Positions 53,214-61,776 of a stretch of DNA of 64,000 bases are shown in pieces (within the stretch, counting starts at the first letter, position 1; the number at the start of each line of letters is the position of its first letter). The notes under the pieces are model-generated. The model searched no databases. It saw nothing but the letters and a program-made list of their open reading frames with translations, and was not told the origin of the DNA. Position numbers and translations under genes: made by a program. The stretch covers positions 3,658,001-3,722,000 of the forward strand of contig NZ_CP154796.1 of the NCBI RefSeq assembly GCF_039566955.1, in the 5' to 3' direction. The stretch is from Micromonospora sp. DSM 45708. GTDB lineage: Bacteria; Actinomycetota; Actinomycetes; Mycobacteriales; Micromonosporaceae.

Positions 53214-53657
53214 ATGAGTGAGGACACCTTCCGCTCGGTGGAGATCGAGCGCACCACCCTGGGCGAGTACACCGTGCGGAACGCCCGCGGCGGGTCGATC
53301 TCGATGGGCATGGGCCAGGACGACACGTTCACGCCGGTGGAACTGCTGCTGGCCGCCATCGGCGGGTGCACCGCCGCCGACGTCGACCACATCACCAGCC
53401 GCCGCGCCGAGCCGGAGCACTTCACCGTGCGGGTCACCGGCGACAAGATCCGCGACGAGGCCGGCGGCAACCGGATGCGCAACCTCCGGGTGGAGTTCAC
53501 CGTGGCCTTCCCGGAGGGACCGGACGGCGACCGGGCGCGGGAGGCGCTCCCCCGGTCGCTGCGTCAGTCGCACGACCGGCTCTGCACCGTCTCCCGCACC
53601 GTCCAGCTCGGCACTCCCGTCACGATCGTCGACGTCGCCGGCACCGGCGAGGACTGA
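53214..53657 (+). CDS. OsmC-like thiol peroxidase/redox protein
   Basis: The 147-residue protein matches OsmC/Ohr-like folds: FTPVELLLAAIGGCTAADVD (first Cys, about 53) and SLRQSHDRLCTVSRTV (second Cys, about 123). The pair can reduce organic hydroperoxides or thiol adducts. A TAGGTT at 53201-53206 lies 7 nt before the ATG and no ribosome site is visible, so translation is probably leaderless. Confidence 0.9.
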   Translation: MSEDTFRSVEIERTTLGEYTVRNARGGSISMGMGQDDTFTPVELLLAAIGGCTAADVDHITSRRAEPEHFTVRVTGDKIRDEAGGNRMRNLRVEFTVAFPEGPDGDRAREALPRSLRQSHDRLCTVSRTVQLGTPVTIVDVAGTGED

Positions 53658-53844
53658 CGAGCCGACCACCGGTCCCGGTCGTCATCGCGTTCCGCCGCCC
53701 GCCCCGCCCGCCGCGTTGATCATCGGGTCGCGGCGCCGCTGTCCGGGATGCCGGCGACGGCCCCGCCGCTGGCGACCCCGGTACGCGACGCGAACCCGCC
53801 GGCCGAGGCCGTCGGCCGCCGTGGATGACGTACCGGTCCGGTCG

Positions 53845-54732
53845 TCAGCGCCGGGCGCCGCCCGGTCGACCCGGGCCGGCTGCGGAGGCACGCCGACCGG
53901 TGGCCCGTACCACCGGTGCGGTGCTCGACCCGGGGCGGAAGTCCCGCGCGACGCCGGCCACCATCTCGTCGGGATCGCGGCCGAGCGCCCGACGGATGTC
54001 CGCCGGGACCATCTCCGACCTCGCCATCGCCATCCGGACCTGCACCGAGCGGTCGCCGAGCAGGCGGCGCAGATCCGTCTCGTCCAGCTCGACCGCGAGC
54101 ACCAGCGCGGCGCGGACGTCCGCCACCGGGTCCTGGGCGAGCGCGCTGCGCTGGGCGGCGGTGGTCCGCGGGTTACGGGCGAGCCCCTTGCGGACGCGTG
54201 CGGTGCGGTCGGCCATCAGGGCCGTGATCGTGTCCGGGTCGTGGGCGTGGGTGGCGAGTCGTTCCCGTACCTCCGGGGAGGCGTCGTCGACCAGCCGCGC
54301 GGCCAGCTCGGGTTCCAGGTCGGGGCGCTCCGCGAGGAGGCCGCGCAGCTCCTTGTCGGCGGCCTCCGCCATCGCCCGGCGGACCGACCCGTCGCAGGCC
54401 GGGTTGCCGGCGACCGCCCAGCGGACCCAGCGGTCGGCGTCCTTCACCAGTCGCAGGAGGTTGCCCACCGAGGTCGAACGGTTCCGCGCCACGGCCTCCC
54501 GGACCTGCCGGTCGTGGTCCCGGGTCAGCGGTCGCAGCGCCTGCGCCGGCGCGTCGGTGCGGGTCGCGACCGCCTTCCGGACCATCGGCGACGGGTCGGA
54601 CGCCAGGTCGATCAGCGTCAGGTGTGACGTCGAGGGGTCCTGGGCGAGGGCGAGTCGCGCATCGACACCCGCCCCGGTGGTGTCGCCGTGGTGTCCGCCC
54701 GTGTCCCGCTGCTCGCCCATGCGCGCCATCAT
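53845..54732 (-). CDS. HEAT/LRV-like repeat protein
   Basis: The 295-residue protein is made of about eight helical repeats with the pattern D-x2-x-V-R-x-A-V/L-A-x-N/R (for example DPSPMVRKAVATRTDAPAQA and DHDRQVREAVARNRSTSVGN), like HEAT or leucine-rich variant repeats. These usually bind proteins or metal-cluster partners. No catalytic residues are seen. Possible starts are ATG 54732, 54729 and 54720. It is followed by the SulP gene upstream on the same strand, with about 60 nt between. Confidence 0.8.
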   Translation of the reverse strand: MMARMGEQRDTGGHHGDTTGAGVDARLALAQDPSTSHLTLIDLASDPSPMVRKAVATRTDAPAQALRPLTRDHDRQVREAVARNRSTSVGNLLRLVKDADRWVRWAVAGNPACDGSVRRAMAEAADKELRGLLAERPDLEPELAARLVDDASPEVRERLATHAHDPDTITALMADRTARVRKGLARNPRTTAAQRSALAQDPVADVRAALVLAVELDETDLRRLLGDRSVQVRMAMARSEMVPADIRRALGRDPDEMVAGVARDFRPGSSTAPVVRATGRRASAAGPGRPGGARR

Positions 54733-54792
54733 GTCACGGCCCGGTTTCCGCTCCGCGAGCCCTGACCAGCGCTTCGGCGATGCCGCTACCGG

Positions 54793-56292
54793 TCAGTCGC
54801 GGCCGTCGGGCGGGCCGTCCGGCGTCCCGTCCGCGCCGGCGACCCGCACCAGGACGCCCGCGCCGCGGTTGTGCGTCTCGATCCAGGTGTTCAACGCCGT
54901 CCGGCAGGCGAGGTCCACGTGCCGCAGACCGCCCAGGTCCAGGTGTACGGGCCGGCTGGTCGGCAGGGCGTTGAGCGCGGTGAGGAGCGTGGGCAGTCGC
55001 AGGAAGGTGGCGTTGCCGGTGATCGTGACGTCGATCGGGCCGGTGCCCCCGTCGTCCACGCCGACACGTACGTGGGAGGTCTCCCAGGCGGTCTTGACGA
55101 TGGCCAGGCCGAGGCCGACGAGCACGCCGACGAACAGGTCGGTCAGGAGGATGGTCAGGGCGGTCACCACCAGCACCAGCACCTCCCCCCGGTGCCCCCG
55201 CCACAGCTCCGGCATCGACCGCAGCGGCAGCAGCTTCGTCCCGGCGTGGATGAGCACGGCGGCCAGGGCGGGCAGCGGGATGAGCTCGATCAGGCCGGGC
55301 GCCGCGGCGGCGAACAGGAGCAGCCACACCCCGTGCAGGACGCGGGAGGCTTTGGTTCGCGCGCCGGCCCGGACATTGGCGGAGCTGCGCACGATGACCG
55401 CCGTCATCGGCAGCGCGCCGAGCATCCCGCAGATCGCGTTGCCGGTGCCCTGTGCCACCAGTTCCTTGTCGAAGTCGGTACGCGGCCCGTCGTGCAGCCG
55501 GTCCACCGCCGCCGCGCTGAACAGGCTCTCCGCCGACGCGATCATGGTGAACGTGGCGACGCTGGCCAGCACGCTCAGCTCCGTCAGCATGGTCCAGTGT
55601 CCGATCGAGGGCTGCACGACCGAGAGCAGGCCCTCCACCCTGATCGTCGCCACCGGCAGGTGGAGGCCGCCGGCCGTCGCGGCGGCGGCGATGACCGCGA
55701 CCAGCGCCGCGGGCACCTTTCTCAGCCGGTCCGGCAGCCGGTCCCACGAGAGCATGACCAGGAGGGTGACCACGCCGACGGCGAGTGACGTCCGCACCGT
55801 GCTGGAGCCGAGAATGTCGCCCCCCAGCCCGGGCAGGCCGGCGAACTTCCCGAGCCCGGAGCGTGGCGCCTCGCGGCCGGACAGGACGTAGAGCTGGCCG
55901 ACGATGAGCAGCAGGCCGATGCCGGCGAGCATGCCGTGCACCACGGCCACGGAGATGGCCCGGAACCAGCGGCCGAGTCGGAGGAACCCCAGGACGACCT
56001 GGATCAGGCCGGCGACCAGGACGACCGTGCCGAGGCCACCGAGGCCGTGCCGGCTCACGGCGTCGGCGACCAGCACGGTGAGGCCGGCGGCGGGGCCGCT
56101 GACCTGCATGGTGCTGCCGGGCATGCATCCGACGACGAGACCGCCGACGATGCCGGTGACCAGGCCCAGTTCGGCCGGTACGCCGGAGGCGACGGCGATG
56201 CCCACGCAGAGCGGGAGCGCGACGAGGAAGACGACGACGGAGGCGGACAGGTCGGCGCCCACGGCGCGCCAAGGCAGGGTCGGAGACGACAT
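54793..56292 (-). CDS. SulP family anion transporter with STAS domain
   Basis: The 499-residue protein has about ten to twelve membrane segments with the SulP signature PLCVGIAVASGVPAELGLVT (about 27-46) and STMQVSGPAAGLTVLVAD. A C-terminal STAS domain follows (about 400-490; DLGGLRHVDLACRTALNTWI). SulP proteins move sulfate, bicarbonate or other anions. No carbonic anhydrase or sulfate-assimilation gene is beside it, so the substrate is open. ATG 56292 lacks a good ribosome site. Confidence 0.92.
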   Translation of the reverse strand: MSSPTLPWRAVGADLSASVVVFLVALPLCVGIAVASGVPAELGLVTGIVGGLVVGCMPGSTMQVSGPAAGLTVLVADAVSRHGLGGLGTVVLVAGLIQVVLGFLRLGRWFRAISVAVVHGMLAGIGLLLIVGQLYVLSGREAPRSGLGKFAGLPGLGGDILGSSTVRTSLAVGVVTLLVMLSWDRLPDRLRKVPAALVAVIAAAATAGGLHLPVATIRVEGLLSVVQPSIGHWTMLTELSVLASVATFTMIASAESLFSAAAVDRLHDGPRTDFDKELVAQGTGNAICGMLGALPMTAVIVRSSANVRAGARTKASRVLHGVWLLLFAAAAPGLIELIPLPALAAVLIHAGTKLLPLRSMPELWRGHRGEVLVLVVTALTILLTDLFVGVLVGLGLAIVKTAWETSHVRVGVDDGGTGPIDVTITGNATFLRLPTLLTALNALPTSRPVHLDLGGLRHVDLACRTALNTWIETHNRGAGVLVRVAGADGTPDGPPDGRD

Positions 56293-57080
56293 CGTTCACA
56301 TCCGGAAAGAGTGGACGGGCAACTGGTTGTCCCCGGGAAGCAGGACGGCTGAATCGGCGTGACCGGCGGGTGGGGAGCGCCATTCGACCGGTCCGGGGGA
56401 CAGCATTCCGCCAATGGCGAATACGCCTCGGGGCGGCGTGACCGGCGCCGGAAAAAGAGCGGGCCTCGTTTCCGCCGCGGCGGGGCACGCGACACACCGG
56501 CCCGGGTCGGCGAACCTTTTCCCATGCGGCTCGCTCTCCTCCCGTCGTCGCGTCAGCGCTGGTGGGGCGGGTGCTGCCGACGTGACCGCGACCGCGTCGA
56601 CCCACGGCGACCGGGGCGGTCGACCGGGCGACGCCTTATCGGCGCCGGCCACGAACGGGCACGCCAGGAATCCGATTCCGGTCTTTTGGCGACGGCCCGC
56701 CGACAGCTCTCGCCAATATATCGAGATAAATATTATTCGCACAGGGCGCAGACGCTCGGATCACCATTGGGACTCGGTCGAATGACGCGACCGGACACGA
56801 CGGGAACGCGCGGTTCGCGCTGGTCCGTCGGCCCCGTGTGCGCGCGGTCGTCGCCGGGCGATGCCCGCCGGGCTTCCCCCGGTCACCGGTCCGACCGGTT
56901 CGCGCTCGCGAACCCCGGTCGGCGAAGAAGCCCCGGTCCTGCCGTCCACGACGATCGACACGCGCCGTCCGGCCCGGCAGTCGGCGGTCGGCGACCCGTC
57001 GGGATCGTCACCGACGAATAGGATGCTGCGGGAGGTGCCCCGGTGGCACATTCACTTTCGACGATCGAGTGGAGGACGTG
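56293..57080. other. 788-bp intergenic region with an AT-rich patch
   Basis: No convincing gene. At 56715-56737 the sequence is nearly all A/T (aatatatcgagataaatatt and following), a sharp composition dip in this very GC-rich DNA. It may be a promoter, a DNA-bending site or a remnant. The small secreted protein gene at 57081 follows. Confidence 0.6.
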
Positions 57081-57395
57081 ATGACCGTTCGACGACTGCT
57101 GCTGCGCACGATGGCAGCCTGCCTCGCGGCGACCACGCTGACGGCCCTGGCGCCGGCCGGGACGGCACAGGCGGCGTGCACGACGAGCAGCTTCACCGTC
57201 GTCTGGGACTACGCGGGCATGTACACCGCGCCGGACGAGTCCACGTTGTACGGCACCCGCCGGTACGGACAGGTCGTGACCGGACCGACCGGCAACACCG
57301 CCAACGGCTGGACGCTCACCTACGACTACTGGAACGGCCTGGCGCTGTGGGCGTACATGAAGGACTCCGCGTTGCAGTACCGCGGCTGCGCCTGA
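57081..57395 (+). CDS. Small secreted protein (104 aa)
   Basis: A signal peptide (MTVRRLLLRTMAACLAATTL to about residue 32, ending TAQA) is followed by a 72-residue mature protein with two Cys (ACTTSS near the start, RGCA at the end) that may form a disulfide. The repeated Tyr/Trp/Gly pattern (WDYAGMYTAPDE, YDYWNGLALWAYM) suggests an SH3-like or small beta fold. Function unknown. ATG 57081 has a GGAGG 6 nt upstream. A bidirectional terminator follows. Confidence 0.75.
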   Translation: MTVRRLLLRTMAACLAATTLTALAPAGTAQAACTTSSFTVVWDYAGMYTAPDESTLYGTRRYGQVVTGPTGNTANGWTLTYDYWNGLALWAYMKDSALQYRGCA

Positions 57396-57426
57396 GGCCG
57401 GACCACTTCCGGCGTCCTCGAGGACG

Positions 57427-57457
57427 GGGGGCGGGCGCGGCCACTCGGCCCGCCCCC
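57427..57457. terminator. Bidirectional terminator
   Basis: Perfect 10-bp stem gggggcgggc (57427-57436) with complement 57448-57457 and an 11-nt loop, between convergent genes ending at 57395 and 57481. Confidence 0.75.
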
Positions 57458-57480
57458 ACCCGCCCCCGACCCGTCGGCGT

Positions 57481-57627
57481 CTAACCGGTGATCACCGGCC
57501 AGGCGTAGGCCAGCAGAGCGCACGCCGCGCCGAGCAGGGCGAGCGAGAAACCGCGGGTGGGGATGGGCAGCGCGGCGAGCACGAGCAGGATGACCGCGAC
57601 GAGATAGAGAAACGCCTGCACCGACAT
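57481..57627 (-). CDS. Small membrane protein (48 aa)
   Basis: A two-helix hydrophobic protein (FLYLVAVILLVLAALPIP and GFSLALLGAACALLAYAWPV) with a GAGGAGA ribosome site before the ATG at 57627. Similar tiny two-span proteins are common in Micromonosporaceae. Function unknown. Confidence 0.7.
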   Translation of the reverse strand: MSVQAFLYLVAVILLVLAALPIPTRGFSLALLGAACALLAYAWPVITG

Positions 57628-57744
57628 GGCAGTCTCCTCGGGAGGTTGGGCTGATGGCGGTGCGATGTCTACCCCGGCCGGCCCGGTCGGGAAACCCGGG
57701 CCGCCAGGCACCGGCTCTCCGGGCGCGCCCGGCCGGGCGTCGGG

Positions 57745-58518
57745 TCAGCAGCCGAGCCGTCTACCGGAGAGGGCGATGTCGTCGATCCAGAGGTCGAACT
57801 CGCCCGGCGTCGTGCCGCCCTGGTAGAGCTGCCAGCCGATCTTCACGGTGTCGACCGCCGGCAGGACGAAGGGCACGTCGTTGCCGCCGTGCTCGGTCGT
57901 GGAGGCGGTCAGCTCCGGGTTCGCCACGCCGTCGATCCACACCGCGACCCGGTTGTCCGTCGGGTCGATCTTCCACTCGACGCACTGCCAGGTGTCCTCG
58001 GTGACCGGGGCGGACTCCCGCCAGTTGGTCCAGTCGCCGGTCGGGCCGCCGTCGGCGCCGATCCCCCAGAAGGTTCCGGGGACCGTGGGCGCGTACTGGC
58101 CGCCGACCGGACGGACGACCTCCGCGCTGCCGGCGCCGGTCGCCTCCACCAGCGTGAAGTGCGCCCAGTCCGGGGCGGTGGGGAAGGCGTCGACGCGCAG
58201 GCGCATCCGGCCGTAGAAGCGGTTGCCCGGCGCGGCGAGGTCGTCGACGCGCAGGAAGGCGCGCCCGTTGTCGACCGTGTGGACGTGCAGCACCTGGTTG
58301 CCACGGCGACCACGCTCGACGGTGAGCGTGCCGTGGCGGGTGTCGACGCCCCACTTCAGCGTGCTGGGCCCCCCGGGGGGCAGTCGCTCGAAGTCCTCGC
58401 AGAAGAGCAGGCCACGGGGGCACGTGCGCGGGGCGGCGGGCGACGCGCCGGCCGGAACGCTGCCGGCGACCGTGCCGAGCGTCAGTGCGGCGGCGAACAC
58501 CGCGAGGAAACTACGCAT
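57745..58518 (-). CDS. Secreted Cip1/lyase-like beta-sandwich protein
   Basis: The 257-residue protein has a signal peptide (about 1-26) followed by CPRGLLFCEDFERLPPGGPS, a beta-rich body with YGRMRLRVDAFPTAPDWAHF, DTWQCVEWKIDPTDNRVAVW and a final DLWIDDIALSGRRLGC. The pattern resembles Cip1-like and related concanavalin-type polysaccharide-active proteins; catalysis is not proven. The ATG at 58518 is 7 nt after GGAGG; the in-frame ATG two codons upstream is too close to it. Confidence 0.75.
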   Translation of the reverse strand: MRSFLAVFAAALTLGTVAGSVPAGASPAAPRTCPRGLLFCEDFERLPPGGPSTLKWGVDTRHGTLTVERGRRGNQVLHVHTVDNGRAFLRVDDLAAPGNRFYGRMRLRVDAFPTAPDWAHFTLVEATGAGSAEVVRPVGGQYAPTVPGTFWGIGADGGPTGDWTNWRESAPVTEDTWQCVEWKIDPTDNRVAVWIDGVANPELTASTTEHGGNDVPFVLPAVDTVKIGWQLYQGGTTPGEFDLWIDDIALSGRRLGC

Positions 58519-58747
58519 GGTCATCCTCCAGGACGGCTGGTCCTCCGCCACCCGGGACGGGCCAGCAGGAACTCTTCGGCCGGCCGGCGCTGCGCTGCTT
58601 CCGGTCGCACCGTGCCGGCGCGCGATGGCGCCATACCGCGGTGGTCCGAGCCATTCCAGCACGCCCGCAACCGATCCGGCAATATCGACGGACATCAGTT
58701 CGTGCGGGCCGGCCGGAGGTGCCGGCGGCCGGACCGGGCCGAAGCGG

Positions 58748-59698
58748 TCAGCTCTGCTGGTAGGTCACCGCGGCGAACCCGCAGGGCCGGTGCAGGTGCA
58801 GGTAGTACGCGCCCTCCCCGTACTCGTCGAGGTCCGCGCCGCCGACCAGCCCCAGGTAGTCCATCGGCTCGCCGCAGCCGGGACAGTCGGGGTGCTCGGC
58901 GTCCTGAATCCAGTCGGGCCGGCCGCCGAGCGTCGAACCGCCCCGCTCCCAGGCGCTGGCCTGATAGGGGCTCCGCCGGGCCGCGCCGGGGACCGGCACG
59001 AGCGCCGGCGGATCCTCGGCCTCGACGGATCCGAGGTGCACCGGGCGGGCGTTGCCGGTCCACCAGGCGGTGTCGCCGGCCGGCGTGACCCGGCTGTACA
59101 GCGTCGTGTAGCAGGCGCAGAAGTGGCACGTCTCGATCACCAACCGGCCGGACCAGCCGGTGTGCGCCAGCGCCGCGCCGACGGCCGGGTCCGCGGTGTG
59201 CAGGTCGGCGGCGGTCCACCGGGGCGACGCGCACCACGGGCAGGTGGCGACGTCGGCGCGGCGCGGCCCGGCGCGCATGACCCATTCGTACGCGACGTCG
59301 CCGCACAGGTCCCGCCGGCGCCCGTCCGGCCCGACCGTCCAGCCGCCCACCCGCGCGTAGCTCAACGCGTCGACGTGCAGCCGGTCCGCGCCGGCCGGCG
59401 GCTGCGTCGACCAGCGGCGCAGGGCGCTCTCCGCGAGGGGGTGACCGGAGTGCGCCAGGATGACCAGCAGTTGGTCGAGCCGGTCCGGCGTCCGGCCGCC
59501 GTCGACGCGCTCGACGACCCGGCGGACCACCTCGGCGTCCGCCGCCCGGTACAACGTCCCCGGCCACAGGACGTCCCGGTCGAGCAGGGTGCCCAGGTAC
59601 GGCGTCAGCCTCTCCGGCTCGGCGTCGGCGATGGCGCGCAGCCCCTCGATCGCGTCGTCGTCGGTGGCGGACACCGTCCGGATCAGCTCCTCGATCAC
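58748..59698 (-). CDS. Conserved hypothetical protein with zinc-ribbon-like cysteines
   Basis: The 316-residue protein has an N-terminal helical, HEAT-like half (about 1-100) and a C-terminal half with cysteine pairs: TCPWCASPRW (about 153-162), CHFCACYTTLY (about 193-203), DCPGCGEPMDYLG (about 270-282). These can bind zinc. Function unknown. GTG 59698 is 6 nt after TAGCAT on the minus strand, a leaderless pattern. Confidence 0.75.
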   Translation of the reverse strand: MIEELIRTVSATDDDAIEGLRAIADAEPERLTPYLGTLLDRDVLWPGTLYRAADAEVVRRVVERVDGGRTPDRLDQLLVILAHSGHPLAESALRRWSTQPPAGADRLHVDALSYARVGGWTVGPDGRRRDLCGDVAYEWVMRAGPRRADVATCPWCASPRWTAADLHTADPAVGAALAHTGWSGRLVIETCHFCACYTTLYSRVTPAGDTAWWTGNARPVHLGSVEAEDPPALVPVPGAARRSPYQASAWERGGSTLGGRPDWIQDAEHPDCPGCGEPMDYLGLVGGADLDEYGEGAYYLHLHRPCGFAAVTYQQS

Positions 59699-59843
59699 GA
59701 GCGGATGCTAGTCAGGGCGCGGCACGCGCGTACGCGCCGGGCCTGCTCGCGGCGGTCCCGCCGCCCCGCGCGCCTTGCCCCGACGGGGTGTGCCGGCGAC
59801 CGGGACGACCCGCCGACGCCCTGCTCCGGCTAGGCTCGTCGAC

Positions 59844-59876
59844 GTGGTGGGCCGCCTTCCCGGGACCGGCCGGTGA
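59844..59876 (+). CDS. Possible 10-codon leader coupled to dedA
   Basis: GTG at 59844 lies 7 nt after TAGGCT (59831-59836) and opens a 10-codon frame whose TGA overlaps the DedA GTG (GTGA). The frame may be a translated leader that couples to DedA, or DedA's start may be further upstream in evolution. Short and unproven. Confidence 0.3.
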   Translation: MVGRLPGTGR

Positions 59877-60484
59877 GCCCGTTCCGCGTGCTCACCGACC
59901 TGGTGAGCCACTACGGTTACCCGGGGCTCGCCCTGCTCGTCGGCGTGGAGGGCTTCGGTGTTCCCGCGCCCGGCCAGAGCGCGATCGTCCTCGCCGCCGG
60001 ATACGCGTCGCACGGCCGGCTGAGCGTCGTCGGCGTGGCGGCCACCGCGTTCCTGGCCGCGGTGATCGGGGACAGCGTGGGCTACCTGATCGGCCGCCTC
60101 GGAGGCCGCCGGCTCGTCCTGCGGCACGGCCGCCGCCTGCGTCTCGGCCCGGACCGGTTCGCCCGCCTGGAGGCGGTGATGAGCCGCCACGGCCCGAAGC
60201 TCGTCGCCGCCGCCCGCTTCGTCGACGGTCTGCGGCAGTTCAACGGGGTCGTCGCCGGCACCACCGGCATGCCGTGGCGGCGCTTCGTGGCCTACAACGC
60301 GCTCGGCGCCGCCGCCTGGGTCGGGCTGTGGACCACAGCCGGCTACCTGACCGGCGACCACCTGCGTGCCGTCCTCGTGGACCTGCACCGGTTCGCCTGG
60401 TACCTGATCGCCGGCGCGGTCGTCCTCACGCTCGCCTCCGTCGGATGGCGACTGGCTCGCCGCCGGGCCGGCGGCGCGCCGTAG
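59873..60484 (+). CDS. DedA family membrane protein
   Basis: The 203-residue protein has the DedA pattern: GVEGFGVPAPGQSAIVLAAG (about 24-43), a charged re-entrant loop with GDSVGYLIGRLGGRR, and the RFVDGLRQFNGVVAGTTGMP motif (about 117-136) with conserved Arg. DedA proteins are integral membrane proteins linked to undecaprenyl phosphate or lipid flipping and resistance to envelope stress. GTG 59873 overlaps a possible leader (GTGA). Confidence 0.9.
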   Translation: MSPFRVLTDLVSHYGYPGLALLVGVEGFGVPAPGQSAIVLAAGYASHGRLSVVGVAATAFLAAVIGDSVGYLIGRLGGRRLVLRHGRRLRLGPDRFARLEAVMSRHGPKLVAAARFVDGLRQFNGVVAGTTGMPWRRFVAYNALGAAAWVGLWTTAGYLTGDHLRAVLVDLHRFAWYLIAGAVVLTLASVGWRLARRRAGGAP

Positions 60485-60550
60485 GTCGTGGCGGAGGGCC
60501 GCTGATCCACGTCGGCGGCGCGCCGTTCCGACTTCTTTCGACATCGGCTA

Positions 60551-60613
60551 TTGACGTCGCCGTAACAGGAAGCCTAGCGTCTGTCGAACCGCTTCGTCGA
60601 AGCGCTTCGACGA
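60551..60613 (+). promoter_or_regulatory. Promoter and LacI-type operator of the repressor gene
   Basis: TTGACG (60551-60556), 18-nt spacer, TAGCGT (60575-60580), followed by the perfect 20-bp palindrome tcgtcgaagcgcttcgacga (60594-60613) just after the expected transcription start. The CGCTTCG half also occurs at 60590-60596. Position and core fit an autorepressing LacI operator. Confidence 0.75.
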
Positions 60614-60654
60614 TCATTCGAATGGGTTCCACGCCTGGCCGGAGGAGGTGCGCG

Positions 60655-61701
60655 ATGGCCACCATGCACGATGTCGCCCGCCTGGCCCAGGTCTCGGTCA
60701 GCACCGTCTCCTACGTGCTCACCGGCACCCGGCCGATCTCCCAGGCCACCCGGGCCAAGGTGCTCGCCGCCATGACCGAGCTGGACTACCAGCCCAACGC
60801 CATGGCCCGTGGCCTGGCCAGCCGGCGCAGCCGGATCCTGGGCCTGCTGCTGCCGATGGACGAGCGTGGCCTCGGCGCGACCGAGACGGCGTTCGTCACC
60901 GGGGCCGCCGCGGCGGCCAGTGCCGTCGGCTACCACCTGGTGCTGTCGCCCGTCGGCGGTGGCGGCGACCTCGACGACCTGCGCCGGCTGGCCAGCCAGC
61001 GGATGTTCGACGGCGTCGTGCTGATGGAGGTGCAGCTCACCGACGAGCGGGTCACCGCGCTCCAGCAGGTCGGTGTGCCGCTGGTGCTGATCGGGCGCAC
61101 CGGGGACATCGGCGGGCTCTCCTACGTCGACATCGACTTCGAGCAGACCGTGCGGGAGGCGGTGGCGCACCTGGTCGGTCTGGGGCACCGGCAGATCGTC
61201 TACGTCAACCACTCGGCCGAAACCCTGACCCGCGGTTACGGGCCGGCTCTGCGTACCCGGGACGCCTTTGTCACGGCCATGACCGGCCACGGCCTGGAAC
61301 CGGTCATGATCCCGGCCGAGGACAGCGCCGCCGGCGGTCGGGCGGCGCTGGCCGCCGCTCTCGCGCGGGCGCCGGGCCTGACGGCCGTGCTGGCCATGAA
61401 CGAGACGGCGATCTTCGGCATCCTCGGCGAGCTGACCGGGCGCGGGCTGTGCGTGCCCGACGACGTCTCGGTCGTCTCGATGGTCACCTCGCCGCAGGTC
61501 GCCGAGCTGGCCACCCCGGCGCTGACCGCGATGACGTCGCCCGGGTCGGCGATGGGCCGGATCGCGGTCGAGGCGCTGGTGCGCCACCTGGACGGGGCCG
61601 GTGACGAGTGCCACCAGCAACTGCTGCCGACCGCGCTGGAGATCCGGGGATCGACCGCGGCACCACGCAGCCGCCCACCGATGGGGGCTGACCTGTCATG
61701 A
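60655..61701 (+). CDS. LacI family repressor
   Basis: The 348-residue protein starts with the LacI helix-turn-helix TMHDVARLAQVSVSTVSYVL (about 3-22) and hinge. A periplasmic-binding-protein-like effector domain follows (about 60-335; ILGLLLPMDERGLGATETAF, LVGLGHRQIVYVN and AMNETAIFGILGELTGRGL). It probably senses the sugar imported by the ABC transporter downstream. ATG 60655 has GGAGGAGG. A palindromic operator lies in its promoter. The binding-protein gene follows after 75 nt. Confidence 0.95.
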   Translation: MATMHDVARLAQVSVSTVSYVLTGTRPISQATRAKVLAAMTELDYQPNAMARGLASRRSRILGLLLPMDERGLGATETAFVTGAAAAASAVGYHLVLSPVGGGGDLDDLRRLASQRMFDGVVLMEVQLTDERVTALQQVGVPLVLIGRTGDIGGLSYVDIDFEQTVREAVAHLVGLGHRQIVYVNHSAETLTRGYGPALRTRDAFVTAMTGHGLEPVMIPAEDSAAGGRAALAAALARAPGLTAVLAMNETAIFGILGELTGRGLCVPDDVSVVSMVTSPQVAELATPALTAMTSPGSAMGRIAVEALVRHLDGAGDECHQQLLPTALEIRGSTAAPRSRPPMGADLS

Positions 61702-61776
61702 CGGCCCGCCGCCGCGCGGCAACGCGACGACGGACCCAGTGAAGTACCGGCTCGATACTCAACGAGGAGGATAGCA

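Noticed and set aside
56302..56314. ccggaaagagtgg near the SulP start as a third member of the hairpin family
   Set aside because: Only one arm is present; there is no complementary arm nearby, so it is probably chance.
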